From: Anisodus tanguticus
Lineage: Eukaryota > Streptophyta > Magnoliopsida > Solanales > Solanaceae
Direction of reading: 5' to 3'
DNA: 64,000 nucleotides
NCBI GenBank assembly: GCA_034509755.1
Contig: CM067551.1
Span: 20,332,501 to 20,396,500 of the forward strand
Shown here: positions 54,499 to 64,000 of the stretch, in pieces
Layout of the letters: the number at the start of each line of letters is the position of its first letter
How positions within the stretch are numbered: the first letter of the stretch is position 1
Made by a program: the position numbers and the translations under genes
Notes under the pieces: generated by a model
The model's database searches: none
What the model was told of the DNA's origin: nothing
The model's input: only the letters and a program-made list of their open reading frames with translations

Positions 54499-56602
54499 TG
54501 TAACACCCCATACTTTTAGGCGATGGTTTGAACAGCTAGACGTATGCAAGTAGACCCGAGCCTTAAAGGATTTGTGTCATTTTCACGTATACAAATAAAG
54601 CGCTTAGTATATAAAAGGATGCGATTCCGAAATAATTTAGAACTTAATAAGTGTGACGACGGGAATTGAAAATAATATTTGGTGGGTGTCAAAGAGGCTA
54701 TGGACTAGTGTTATACCACCTGATCATAATAGTAGAGTACATGAAGTGTGCCAAAAATGATTTATTATTGAAGTGATTTGAGAACAAGGAATTAATTATG
54801 GGATAAGTTTAATTATAGTGGAGACAAGGACTTATTTATACATTACTTGATAGATAGTAGATAGATATAAGCACTTTTCCACGTGTGCCATGGAGAAAAG
54901 ACTTATAGTGACTATGACTTTAACCATCTGTAGGTGTCATTTATTTTGCCAAACAAGTACTTGAAGTGAGGCCTTAGGTGGAACCCACGTTCCATTAATA
55001 GCCAAATACAAGACTTCTTTTGCACTAGTTAAGGACTTCTATTAACAGAAGTTATAATAATGATTTGTAGTGTGTTGTGTATAAAAAGAAAGAGGGCTTC
55101 ATGGTGACCACACGTTAGCAAATTAATATTGCTATTAATCATAGGTAGCAGGAACATGATTTTGGTAATATCCTTGAAATCCTATTTCTCATATTAGTAG
55201 ATGGATTTCTTAAGAACAAGTTACGCAACAACAAGAACGGGAACAACAACGTTTTCCTCTTAATTTAGCAACAATGTATCTTCTTCATTGAGAAGCAACG
55301 TGAGTTCCTCTTTAAGGAAGCAATATATAACTTTTCTCAAAAACAACATAAGGTTTTTGCTCGCTACTTGGATCTCGTTGTTCCATTTATGTTGTGTTGT
55401 TGCATCGGGGCTTTCTTAGAAGTGGTGTAAGGTGAAAGAAGAGGGGTTCTTAATAAATAAGGTTAAAGTGGTAGATGAGCTACATTGATTGGGTTGTTAA
55501 GAAGACCAATAAAGGTATGTTGAGATAAATAATTTCTTCTTTTGGCATGTTCAAAGTACGAAACGTAAACGTAAAACTGTCCCATAAATGATTCTAGTCT
55601 TAGTAGTTAATGATGGTCTTGTTATTCATTCGTATGTTCAAAGCATGTCTAAATATGTTCTTAAATTCTTATTGAGGTATATGGAAAAGATGTTAGTATT
55701 CATAATGTTAATCGGAGGTGAAGCGACATTACGTCACTCCGATAAGCTCAGAGTGTCTTAGTATCATTCATGCATTATATTCATGTATTACCCTTGACCT
55801 CAAAGGCATTATATACACTACTATATAGTATGCATTATATATATTTATGGGGTATGGGAAAAAGGAAGGAGTTATATACGCACCACCACCTGCCGCTGGT
55901 ATATATATGATGATTATGCCCACAGAGGCTGATATGATATGGTGGGATGCCCACAAAGGATTGATGACGCTATATACGCATATGTATATGCATGACTAGT
56001 ATTGTGCATGACATTTAGGCATATTATGGCCCTCAGAGGCATTCTCTACTGGTTGGTTGTTTCTTGTCTCTTGTTACTTTCAGGTCTCTATTATGCTATT
56101 CTTCATGCCTGACATACTCGGTACATCAGTCGTATTGACGTCCTTTTTATCGGGGGACGCTACGTTTCATGCCCGCATGCTCAGGTAAAGAGGGTGATGG
56201 TTCGCACTAGTAGGTTGCTAGTTCAGCTGATATTAGAGCACTCTATTTGTTCTATAGTTGTAGTCTAGTCGTGGTATGATATGCATAGGGGTATGGCGGA
56301 GCCCTGTCCCGGCCTTATGACGTTACGTACTCTTTAGAGGCTTGTAGACAGATGTCCTCTGTATAGTAGTCATGTATGGCCTTGTCGGCCTTGGTATGTA
56401 TATGTATATAGGTTGGGTCCTTCTGGTTGCAGGATTTTACATAGCTCTTTTCCAGTTTACTATTTCTATATATCAGCAGGGTATCTCGTAACAGCCCTCG
56501 TGGGCCATGAGAAATTATGGTTATATGCTAAATATATGATTAGTGGTACTCGGAGTGTAAGGTCCGGGCGCCCATCATGACCTTCTGTTTTGGGTCGTGA
56601 CA
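54499..56602 (+). repeat. 3' LTR of the Gypsy element (2.10 kb)
   Basis: Starts TGTAACACCCC after the purine tract 54487-54498 and ends GTGACA at the CCCTT junction. Contains the 360-bp block missing from the left LTR, including 'CCCTGTCCCGGCCTTATGAC'. Confidence 0.9.
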
Positions 56603-56607
56603 CCCTT

Positions 56608-57610
56608 CCCACCACTGTTATTGTCAGAATTTCTTCCGTTGCGGCCCTTGCCGGACTGCCTTCTCTGGCGGTTGTTACGGGAGGAAGCGGACTGTTGCGG
56701 ATCTTCTGACCGATGATTCTGGTTGCCAGAATGGGAGGCCCGATGGTGGTAGTGATGACGGCGTCGGCAATGCTGGCCCGAGTGGTGCTGCTATTGATTT
56801 TTCGGGTTTCCTCAAGGATGAGCTTCGAAAGGGCCTCATAAAACGGAGGTAACGACGTGCATTGCTGAAGGATGGTGGCAATGCCGTCATAGGATTCGTT
56901 CAAACCTACATTAAGTTGCATGACCAATCGTTGATTAGTGACTGGTGCGCCGACGTTGGAGAGTTGGTCGGCAAACATCTTGAGTTCTTGACAATAAGCA
57001 GACACGTTTGGGAAATCGTCCTGATGAACGTGCTTGAACTGATTTTCAAGGTATAACGCTCGTTGAGTTTTGTTGTGGTGGAAAATATTTTTCAAACGTT
57101 CCCACGTTTGGCGGGTAGTGGCATCGGTCTCAATGATGATGTGCAATAAATCATTAGATATCGTGTCGTATATCCACTGGAGGACGGCTGCGTCCAAACG
57201 AGACCAGAGAGCATCATCAAACGTCGAACCCGATGGTATGTCTGTGGACTTCGGCGTGGGAGTGATGATGTGGTCGTTAATGTCGTAAACAAGACAATGG
57301 ATCTTAAAAAGCTCCACCCACGAGGAGTATTGGCCATTTTCTATCTCAAGAGTCATATGGATGAAGTTTTTAATGTTGTTTACGGCAAGTGCATGATGGA
57401 ATTTGGTTTTGTCAGCCTGAAAGAGGAAATTGAGGAGGAAGAGAGAGGGAGAATGACCGGAAAAACTAGGGTTCCGTATGGGAAAAGAGGGGGTGGGCGG
57501 CCGAGAGACGTCAGCGGCTAGGGTTCCAACGTGGGCTAGGTGCCGACGTGGAAAAAAGGTGGCGGCCGAGAAGGTGTATCGGCGACTAGGGTAGGGTTTA
57601 TAGTTATAGG
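56608..57610 (-). pseudogene. Copia 5 gag (N-terminal and central part)
   Basis: An open frame from the PBS edge (57623) runs through gag and into the Gypsy LTR. Blocks 'NNIKNFIHMTLEIENGQYSS', 'VLQWIYDTISNDLLHIIIET', 'NVSAYCQELKMFADQLSNVG' and 'LVMQLNVGLNESYDGIATIL' are the UBN2-type gag shared with Copia 1. The tail is separated by the Gypsy insertion and lies at 48400-48679. Long and unbroken within this segment. Confidence 0.85.
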
Positions 57611-57622
57611 CTACTGATACCA

Positions 57623-57758
57623 TAAAGGAATATGTTTATTGATGAAAGATTTACAATATATATAAGGTTACAAGAATATTTACTTTGATACAAACTATGT
57701 AACTAATTAACATAATTACAAAGGGATTATAATTCTACCTAAAATAGGAGATATATCA
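57623..57758 (-). repeat. 5' LTR of Copia 5 (136 bp)
   Basis: Pairs with 45126-45270; ends in ATATATCA at 57758 on the plus strand. Confidence 0.85.
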
Positions 57759-58775
57759 TTAATGAAAGAATATTGAGAAATATTCTATTAGGGGTTTTGG
57801 ATATTCACATTTTTGTCTATCAGGATTATATTTCATTTTAATTAGCTACTGTGTATCTTTTCTTTCTTTAATTAATTCCAAGTGCCCATTTCTCATGCAA
57901 TTCTTTTAGTATTTTCGATATGCTAACCCGTTTTGATTCTTATGCTTCCATTTGTGGGATCGTGCAATTAAAGTTGCAAGCTTTTGGCCATTTCATGACT
58001 TAATTGGTTAATTTCTGCAAATTAAATACCGATCAACGCCACACGTACGCCTGTTTTTGTTGTTACATTCCTGCGGAGCTTAATTATTATTGATCGATTA
58101 GATTTCTGTGTCCTGTACGATCATAAACCATGTTGTACTTTCCTTAAATCCGTTATTATACGATTTGACTTATTCTAATCAATCGGTTGCGGTAAGATGT
58201 TGAATCTTGATTATATGTCACTGTCATATTTACTAGATTACTTATTAATGTTTATCGTTAATTTTAATTACATTAGTTAGTGATTGTTTAATATTTTATA
58301 CCCTGAACTTGAACTCCTTAATTCAGATTTCATGCTTTACATTTGGAAATTTGGAAGTATGCTTATATATTAAAAAGTCAGCTGATTCCTTATGTGATTA
58401 TTCACACGCCGTCCTAAATATGTGCAACTGTACACTTCCTTCAATATTCTTTCAAGTCAAAATGGCGTTTGGAATTTCATTAGGCCAACTGCAACATTTT
58501 AGAATTTTGCTATAGTTGAATACTGTTCAATGGTTCAGATCTTGCCCTACTATTTTCTCATACTCTTCAGTTATTTTTTAGTCAGAGATTTTTATCAGCC
58601 TCTCCGAATTTTCATGTCTGAATTGGTATAAATATGGGTGCAGATAAGTTTGATTCAATAAAATTTCTTCCCATTAAAGCTCTGTTATCACTTACATGGT
58701 GGGGGTCCAATTAAGTTGTTTAGTTTCTATAATTTGATGCACCTGATGTTGTTCAATGTGTAGAATTATTGGAAG
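57759..58775. other. No coding sequence recognised (possible upstream intron of TPP)
   Basis: AT-rich DNA between Copia 5 and a TRIM. Some T-rich stretches are intron-like but no exon is identifiable. Confidence 0.35.
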
Positions 58776-59085
58776 TATTGAGAATATATTTAACTATTAA
58801 AAGTGTGATCTCTCTAATAGCTTAAGCTTTAAGATGAAATGGTCACATACTTCAATATGGTATCAGAGCAGACCAAAGGTCCTGAGATCGAATTTCGCCG
58901 CCACCCATTATCAAAAAGAATTTCCAAGTGTTTGGACCATGAAAAAAATTAGATGAAAAAAATCAGACCAGCACGTGAGAGGGTGTGTTGAGAATGAGGG
59001 GGCGTATTGAGAATATATTCAAATATTAAAAATCTACTCTCTCTAACAACTTAAGTTTTTAGATGAGATATCACACAATTTAACA
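58776..59085 (+). mobile_element. Short TRIM retrotransposon (310 bp)
   Basis: Terminal repeats of about 82 bp (58776-58857 and 59005-59085, TATTGAGAATATAT...) enclose a Met-tRNA PBS (TGGTATCAGAGC, 58858-58869) and a purine tract GAATGAGGGGGCG. Flanks GGAAG and GGAAC are a near-match target duplication. No coding capacity. Confidence 0.8.
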
Positions 59086-59196
59086 GGAACTTAGGCGGAA
59101 AGGTAAGATCCATCAATATGTATGAGATTTAGACGTGCCATTCTAAGTTGATAGTGTGTGTTCTAAACTATAAATCCGGCTCTATCTATACTTGTG

Positions 59197-59228
59197 TTCA
59201 CACTCACACTCACACTCACACTCACACA
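59197..59228. repeat. (ACACTC)n microsatellite
   Basis: About five CACACT units ending in CACACACA. Confidence 0.85.
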
Positions 59229-59617
59229 CATGATGTATAGGATTTTAGCCAAAAACTGAGTTCCCGAACCAACAAAACTTCTCTGGCTCATACAATGTCC
59301 AGAGAAACCCTGATTAATTAGGCATTTAACCAATATTCAGTGTAGATCAATATCATAAAATGATTTTTTTACCATTGGAGGGTCAGCTATAACAATACAC
59401 TAACCAATTCCATTGGAGGATCTTCTTGACAAATGTTTATTCTAATTTTGTAGGTTTGTTAGAAGTCTTTGCCCTTAACAATTTTTTATCAAGTCAGATG
59501 AGTTATCTGGTTTTGCTTTGTAAATACTACTTTAGTGATTAATAAAATGCCTAATTATAGAAAAAAAATGTGTTCTATGTGATGCCTTAAATTTATGAGA
59601 AAATTCACTACAATTTT

Positions 59618-59805
59618 TTTTATAACCGGGTCCGGTCTGGTCCGGTCCCGGGTTATTTCGGGTTTAGACTGGACCGTTCCAGAATACGGAAAAAAATAAT
59701 TCCCGAACCAAAGACAGGACCGGTTGTCTTGGGTCCGGTCTTTTCTGGTCCGGTTCGGTCCATTTTGCCGGTCCGGACCGATTTTTGAACAGCCCTAGTC
59801 ATAAT
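59618..59805. mobile_element. One-ended hAT fragment with GGTCCGG array
   Basis: A dense array of GGTCCGG / CCGGTC / CGGACC words ends in TTTTTGAACAGCCCTA, a hAT-type right terminus. No matching left terminus (TAGGGCTGTTC) or 8-bp duplication of the following GTCATAAT was found upstream. Confidence 0.6.
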
Positions 59806-60478
59806 TGTGCAGAATAAAATGTTAACTCTATTTTGTTTTTTCATTTCTGGCTTCTATTTTCTGCAGTTGGAAAATGGTCTTGAAGCCAACTAACAAGAGC
59901 TTTCCAATAAAGAGCACTGAAAATCTTGTTTCTATATTGATATTAGGGTTGGAATACATTTTTTTCCATTGTTAGTATTGCAATATTTTCTTCTCTTAAT
60001 ATCACAAGATCCCTTTTTCTTAGTATGCTTCATGTTATGTGTTACTATGATATTGTTTTGCCAATACTTTTGCCTCAAATGGTATTTTAGATATAAGTAA
60101 CATCATGACATGTATATGTTGTTTTCTTTTCTCCAGGTAGGAAGCAGTATAAAAATTCTAAGCCAAACATGTTGTGTTCCTTAAACTGCAATATGGCTCC
60201 GGAAATGAGGTACTTGTGCTGATAGATTCATATAATTGGCTAAATTACACAACTAATTTGACAATCATGGCACCTGGAAGTTTTTGATTGACCAGATATC
60301 AGGAAGCCTGTGCTTGAAGGGCAACATACTCTGGAGCAGTGATAAGAGAACATTAAAGAGGTGGTTTTTCATTGACAAAAGGGACGGATAAAAAGATTAG
60401 GTACTCCAATTTAACTAGTAATATTCAGAGTTCAATTACATAGCGAAGTAAAAAATCAGTCAATTTTTTAGAGATTCA
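59806..60478. other. Upstream region of the TPP pseudogene
   Basis: No coding sequence identified. A T-rich stretch ending TTTCTCCAGGTAGG (60126-60142) looks like a splice acceptor, so 5' untranslated exons may lie here. Confidence 0.3.
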
Positions 60479-63256
60479 ACGGACTTGAATTCAGCGAAAG
60501 CTTCTCCTGTTCTCACGGATCCTTTTGCGGATTCATTCTAAATTATTGCCTTATTCAAACTGGCCAGTCATTCTCCACTAGTACAACAACCACAACAACA
60601 TACCCAGTGAAATCATACAACGTGGAGTCTAGGAGGGTAGAGTGTACGCAGACATTACCTCTACCTTGGTAGGTAGAGCGGTTGTTTCCGAAAGACCCTC
60701 GGCTCAAGGCAAATCATAAGCACAAACAAAGCAAGAGAGGAAAAAGAAGCAGTAACTAACGCAGGTAAATAAGATAAACAAAGTACACTACAGAACACAT
60801 AGCATCAGAAATCAAACGACATGGGCCTATAAAGCAATACTGTGCCTACTAGTATGATAGGCTAAGAAGGCCTACAATACTAACACTACCACTACCACTA
60901 CTACCAGATTGTAAGCGTAAGTTGGACTACGCTCAACTACCTACTACCCTAATCCGTATCCTCCACAACCCACTATCTAAGGTCATGTCCTCGGTAAGTT
61001 GCACCTGCGCCATATCCCGTCTAATCACCTCTCACCAATACTTCTTCGGCCTACTTCTACCCCTCCTGAACCCGTCCATAGCCAACCTTTCACACCTCCG
61101 CACTGGGGCATCTGTGTCTCTCGTTTGCACATGCCGAACCATCTCAACCATTCTCCACTAGTGTTCTGATGATTCCGAGAAAGAAGCCAGGGAGGCTTGA
61201 TGATGTTCGTTCTAATGGTTGGCTTGACGCAATGAAGTCTTCTTCACCTCCTAGTAAGAAGGTTCAGAAGGAGCAGGCGCCGAGGATTTTTCTGATGATG
61301 CTAAAGGTGTTTACTCTTCTTTGATGGTATGTTCGATATTACTGTTTTCCTTAATTTTCCGCACTTATCTATCTGCCTAGATAAACTGAAATCTAATACG
61401 AGCATTCTCTTCCTGATGTTTTTGTGCTGTTCAAGTATCCATCAGTTCTTAGTTTCTTTCAGCAAATCGTTAGCCATGCAAAGAATAAAAAGATTGTTAT
61501 CTTTTTAGACTATGATGGGACTCTCTCCAATTGTAGATGATCCTGACCGTGCTTTTATCTCCGCTGATGTAAGTAGCTACTCCATTTTTTCCTTATTTCA
61601 AGAGAGAAGCTTTCTTGAAGATGTTCACACAACGAAACGAAATTACAAATCTGCAGATGCGTTCTGCTGTCAGGGATGTTGCAAAGCATTTCCCAACAGC
61701 CATCATCAGTGGAAGAAGCCGTGATAAGGTAAAAATTTTACATTAACGAGTAATTTATGCATCTTTTGTGTTTACATTGTCTACTTTCTTGACCTCTTTT
61801 TGTTGCAAATATTGTGATTTATGTTCATCCTGTTTCAGGTTTATCAGTTGGTAGGACTAACTGAACTTTATTATGCTGGTAGTCATGGTATGGACATAAT
61901 GCTACCAATTAGAAATGAGTTGTGCACTAACGGTTCACTTAATAAATCACTGATCAGCAGGTATTACAGTTTATGAGAGTTGTCCTTTCATCCATTGCCT
62001 AGTGAAGATTGACATTTCGTCTTTTTTACCCATTTCTACTTTACTTTCTAATAACTAGTTTTAATTTACATTTTAAGCAGGGCAAGGAGGTTAATCTATT
62101 CCAGACTGCTCGTGAATTTTTGCCTATGATCGATGAGGTGTTTTACTTGTATCTCTAAGCGTTGCAAATAAGTAATGATTGGAACCATAAAGAAAAAGAA
62201 TATTATCAGACTTGAATTGACAAGCCTGACCACTTTGCAGGTTTTTAGAACCCTCGTCGATAAAACTAAGATGTAAAAGGTGCAAAAGTTGAGAACCACA
62301 AGTTTTGTGCATCTGTACATTACCGTAACGTAGATGAGAATGTGAGTCTCATTCCTTTCTGTTTCATAATGTCTTTAGGTTAATTACCTTTGTGAATTAT
62401 TTTGCAGCCATTTTATGATGATGCTTTTCATGTTAAATGCAGAGTTGGTCCGTCCTTGCCCAATGTGTCCATGACGTCTTGAGAGAATACCCTCGACTAC
62501 GACAAACTCATGGGCGAAAGGTATCTCAGTTACTTGATTTTGGTAACATGATTACATACATTATTTGTGATTTGCTGAAATCTTGCTCCTTTTTTGTCTG
62601 TCAATAGGTTTTAGAGGTCCGTCCTGTAATAGAATGGGACGAAGGAAAAGCAGTTGAATTTTTTCTTGAATCACTAGGTATGTTACTGATGATTTATTTC
62701 GAGTTAATCCTCTCATCATCCTCCCTCTTCACCGGAACGAAAGAAGGTAAATAGAACAAAAATGGTGAAGTCAAGAAGTTTTAGACTGGCTTGTTCTATC
62801 CATGTTTTTCATGTATATGCACAAAAATGCAGGTTTTAAAAATAGCCATGATGTGCTCCCTATCTATATTGGAGATGACAGAATTGACGAAGACGCATTC
62901 AAGGTAATTAACATACAACAGAATTTCATGTGAATACTAGTAGCGTCACCATTTTTTTTTTTTGCTGAAATTAATGAGTAATCTTAAATCCAGGTTTTGA
63001 GGGGAAGATATCAAGGTTATGGAATTCTTGTTTCAGCTATCCCAAAAGAGAGTAATGCTATATTCTCTCTCAGTGATACTTCAGAGGTGTGGATATGACA
63101 ATCTTTTGCTATTGATGTCAAAGTTCTCTGTGATTGAAATGTAAAGTAAAATTTTCCTTCTTGATTTGAAATCTGAAGTATGCAATTCGAAATCATATGC
63201 AGGTCAAAGAATTCTTGATATCTCTTGCGAAAACTATGGAAATTCAAGAAATATAA
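60479..63256 (+). pseudogene. TPP: Trehalose-6-phosphate phosphatase pseudogene, introns retained
   Basis: TPP removes phosphate from trehalose-6-phosphate, a plant sugar signal. Exons by splice sites and family pattern: 60479-61326 (with LINE 60583-61148 inside), 61436-61568, 61657-61728, 61839-61960, 62081-62137, 62241-62341, 62443-62520, 62608-62677, 62833-62903, 62994-63086, 63203-63256. The HAD motif DYDGT (exon 2) and GDDRIDEDAF (exon 9) are visible, as are 'YYAGSHGMDI' and 'NLFQTAREFLPMIDE'. Defects: the expected start ATG is ACG (60479), the reading frame is shifted in exons 1, 2 (after DYDGT), 4 and 6 (giving TAA in exon 6), and the LINE interrupts exon 1. Exons 3, 5 and 7-11 are intact. 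Retained introns make it a decayed gene copy, not a processed one. Confidence 0.9.
60583..61148 (-). mobile_element. 5'-truncated LINE (RTE-like) in TPP exon 1
   Basis: A 14-bp target duplication CATTCTCCACTAGT (60569-60582, 61149-61162) flanks it exactly. The minus strand encodes the C-terminus of a plant RTE/LINE ORF2: 'LRWFG', 'DAPVRRCERLAMDGFRRG', 'RRDMAQVQLTEDMTLDSG'. It is followed by a 3' UTR ending in (GTTGTTGTG)-type repeats. From memory, its last ~100 bases ('GTCTGCGTACACTCTACC', 'CTGGGTATGTTGTTG') match the tail of the tobacco TS SINE, which is thought to use such LINEs. Confidence 0.9.
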
Positions 63257-64000
63257 AATGGAAGAGGGAGAGGGAACACAAGGGATATTATAGTTAAGGA
63301 ACCTTTTATTATGTTTCTACAAGTTTTATTGAATAAGCTGAGGCGATTTCTTTATCATATTCTTCCAGTATTTCTCTTACAAGTTTTGTTTTCTTTTTTG
63401 TAATTTCCTTTTCTTTCTCCTTTGATTAAGGAGGGTACTGCTGAAATTTGAAAAGAAGGTCCTTCTTCCCTAAGTTATTTTGATGGTCAGTGTACTTGGA
63501 TCAAATGTTTCAGATGTTCTGTCATTTCCCATTGTCAAATACACACACACAAACTACTTTTATCTTCTTATTTCTTTCTCTCTCGTCAAAATGAGAAAAA
63601 CAAATAGGCTTAATTAGTACTACTATATATATTTGTTGGTAACACCAACATCCTGCCTATGGCGAGGCCCAGGTGATGGGTTGGGGATGACCTGGATCGG
63701 AGTCATGATCAAACATGGCGCTTGCTTGATGAGCTTGATTAAGAAATAAAGTTGAGCCCTTTCTATCAGCTATAACTTTTGGCATAATGATAAGTGCTTG
63801 ATCCTAACAGTAAATCACCACTTCCTGAATGTCCATTTTGGAACATTACTTTTAGGCCACAAATCGTGATTAATCACTTGATTTTTAATCTATTTAGGTC
63901 AAGCAAATCGTTGTGATAGGCCCAAGATTGTTGATCAATTGAGCTACTGATGCAGATTCAAAAGCCCAACCTTCAGTTCAACTGATTTAAGTAAACATGG
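63257..64000. other. TPP downstream region, no gene recognised
   Basis: Probable 3' untranslated sequence (T-rich, about 63300-63450), then unassigned DNA. A (CA)n stretch lies at 63540-63551. Confidence 0.4.

Larger units (their letters stand above)
48680..56602 (+). mobile_element. Gypsy LTR retrotransposon nested in Copia 5
   Basis: LTRs 48680-50422 and 54499-56602 start (TG/TA)TAACACCCC and end ATGACA/GTGACA. PBS (TCGGTATCAAAGC) follows the left LTR and a purine tract (AAGGGGGAAGGA) precedes the right. CCCTT stands at both outer junctions (48674-48678, 56603-56607), with one extra base at the left. The gene order is gag - (degenerate) - integrase - C-terminal chromodomain-like region, as in Tekay/Del-type elements. 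PR-RT-RNase H are not recognisable. Confidence 0.9.
45126..57758 (-). mobile_element. Copia LTR retrotransposon 5, split by a Gypsy element
   Basis: LTRs of 145 and 136 bp (45126-45270, 57623-57758), a Met-tRNA PBS (TGGTATCAGTAG, minus, 57611-57622), gag at 56608-57610, then (left of the Gypsy insertion) protease, GAG-pre-integrase, integrase, RT and RNase H down to 45252. Without the Gypsy element it would be about 4.7 kb, normal for Copia. It is related to Copia 1 in gag and integrase. No clean 5-bp target duplication: GGGGT borders the left LTR but lies 35 bp beyond the right one. Confidence 0.9.

Noticed and set aside
1..64000. tRNA, rRNA or other RNA genes
   Set aside because: No cloverleaf or rRNA-like sequence was recognised; the only box A/B-like pair belongs to the SINE at 25170.

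Overview
This window is plant nuclear DNA, most likely from a Solanaceae species. The evidence is a decayed pararetrovirus of the type endogenous in tobacco and tomato relatives, a LINE whose 3' tail resembles the tobacco TS SINE, MITE families typical of Solanaceae, plant-style short introns, and AT-rich intergenic DNA. I cannot name the genus. Almost the whole window is nested transposable elements. The only host gene I can support is a broken trehalose-6-phosphate phosphatase (TPP) gene at the right end.

Layout. 1-3746: Copia element 1 (minus strand, cut by the window start), with a tandemly duplicated gag. 3747-14346: an endogenous pararetrovirus (plus strand: movement protein, coiled-coil proteins, coat protein, protease, RT, RNase H, ORF4), interrupted at 9518-13490 by a hAT transposon with an exact 8-bp target duplication. 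14347-19830: intergenic DNA with MITEs, a long-TIR element, a chimeric TRIM-like element and one structurally complete 342-bp TRIM. 19837-25936: Copia element 2, with intact ends and target duplication but no RT, filled with non-coding DNA full of small hairpins and carrying a SINE. 26365-27595: an LTR remnant. 29472-35060 (element 3) and 35486-43284 (element 4): two related minus-strand Copia elements with LTRs of about 0.9 kb; element 4 holds a 1.1-kb non-autonomous hAT. 45126-57758: Copia element 5 (minus), split by a plus-strand Gypsy element at 48680-56602. 57759-60478: a short TRIM and a one-ended hAT fragment. 60479-63256: TPP pseudogene with a 5'-truncated LINE in its first coding exon. 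63257-64000: no gene seen.

The most notable observation concerns Copia elements 3 and 4. Neither has a tRNA-type primer-binding site after the 5' LTR. In its place is a 14-15 base word that is the perfect reverse complement of a word inside the LTR, and the one base that differs between the elements has changed in both partners. This is the geometry expected for self-priming of reverse transcription, as known for Tf1 of fission yeast. A second unusual signal is in Copia element 2: eleven small stem-loops with different stems but a common TTCAG-like loop, plus an array of about fourteen 29-bp repeats, most built on the same kind of dyad. Coding sequences across the window are decayed, and several tryptophan codons have become TGA or TAG, as expected for methylated, silenced repeats.
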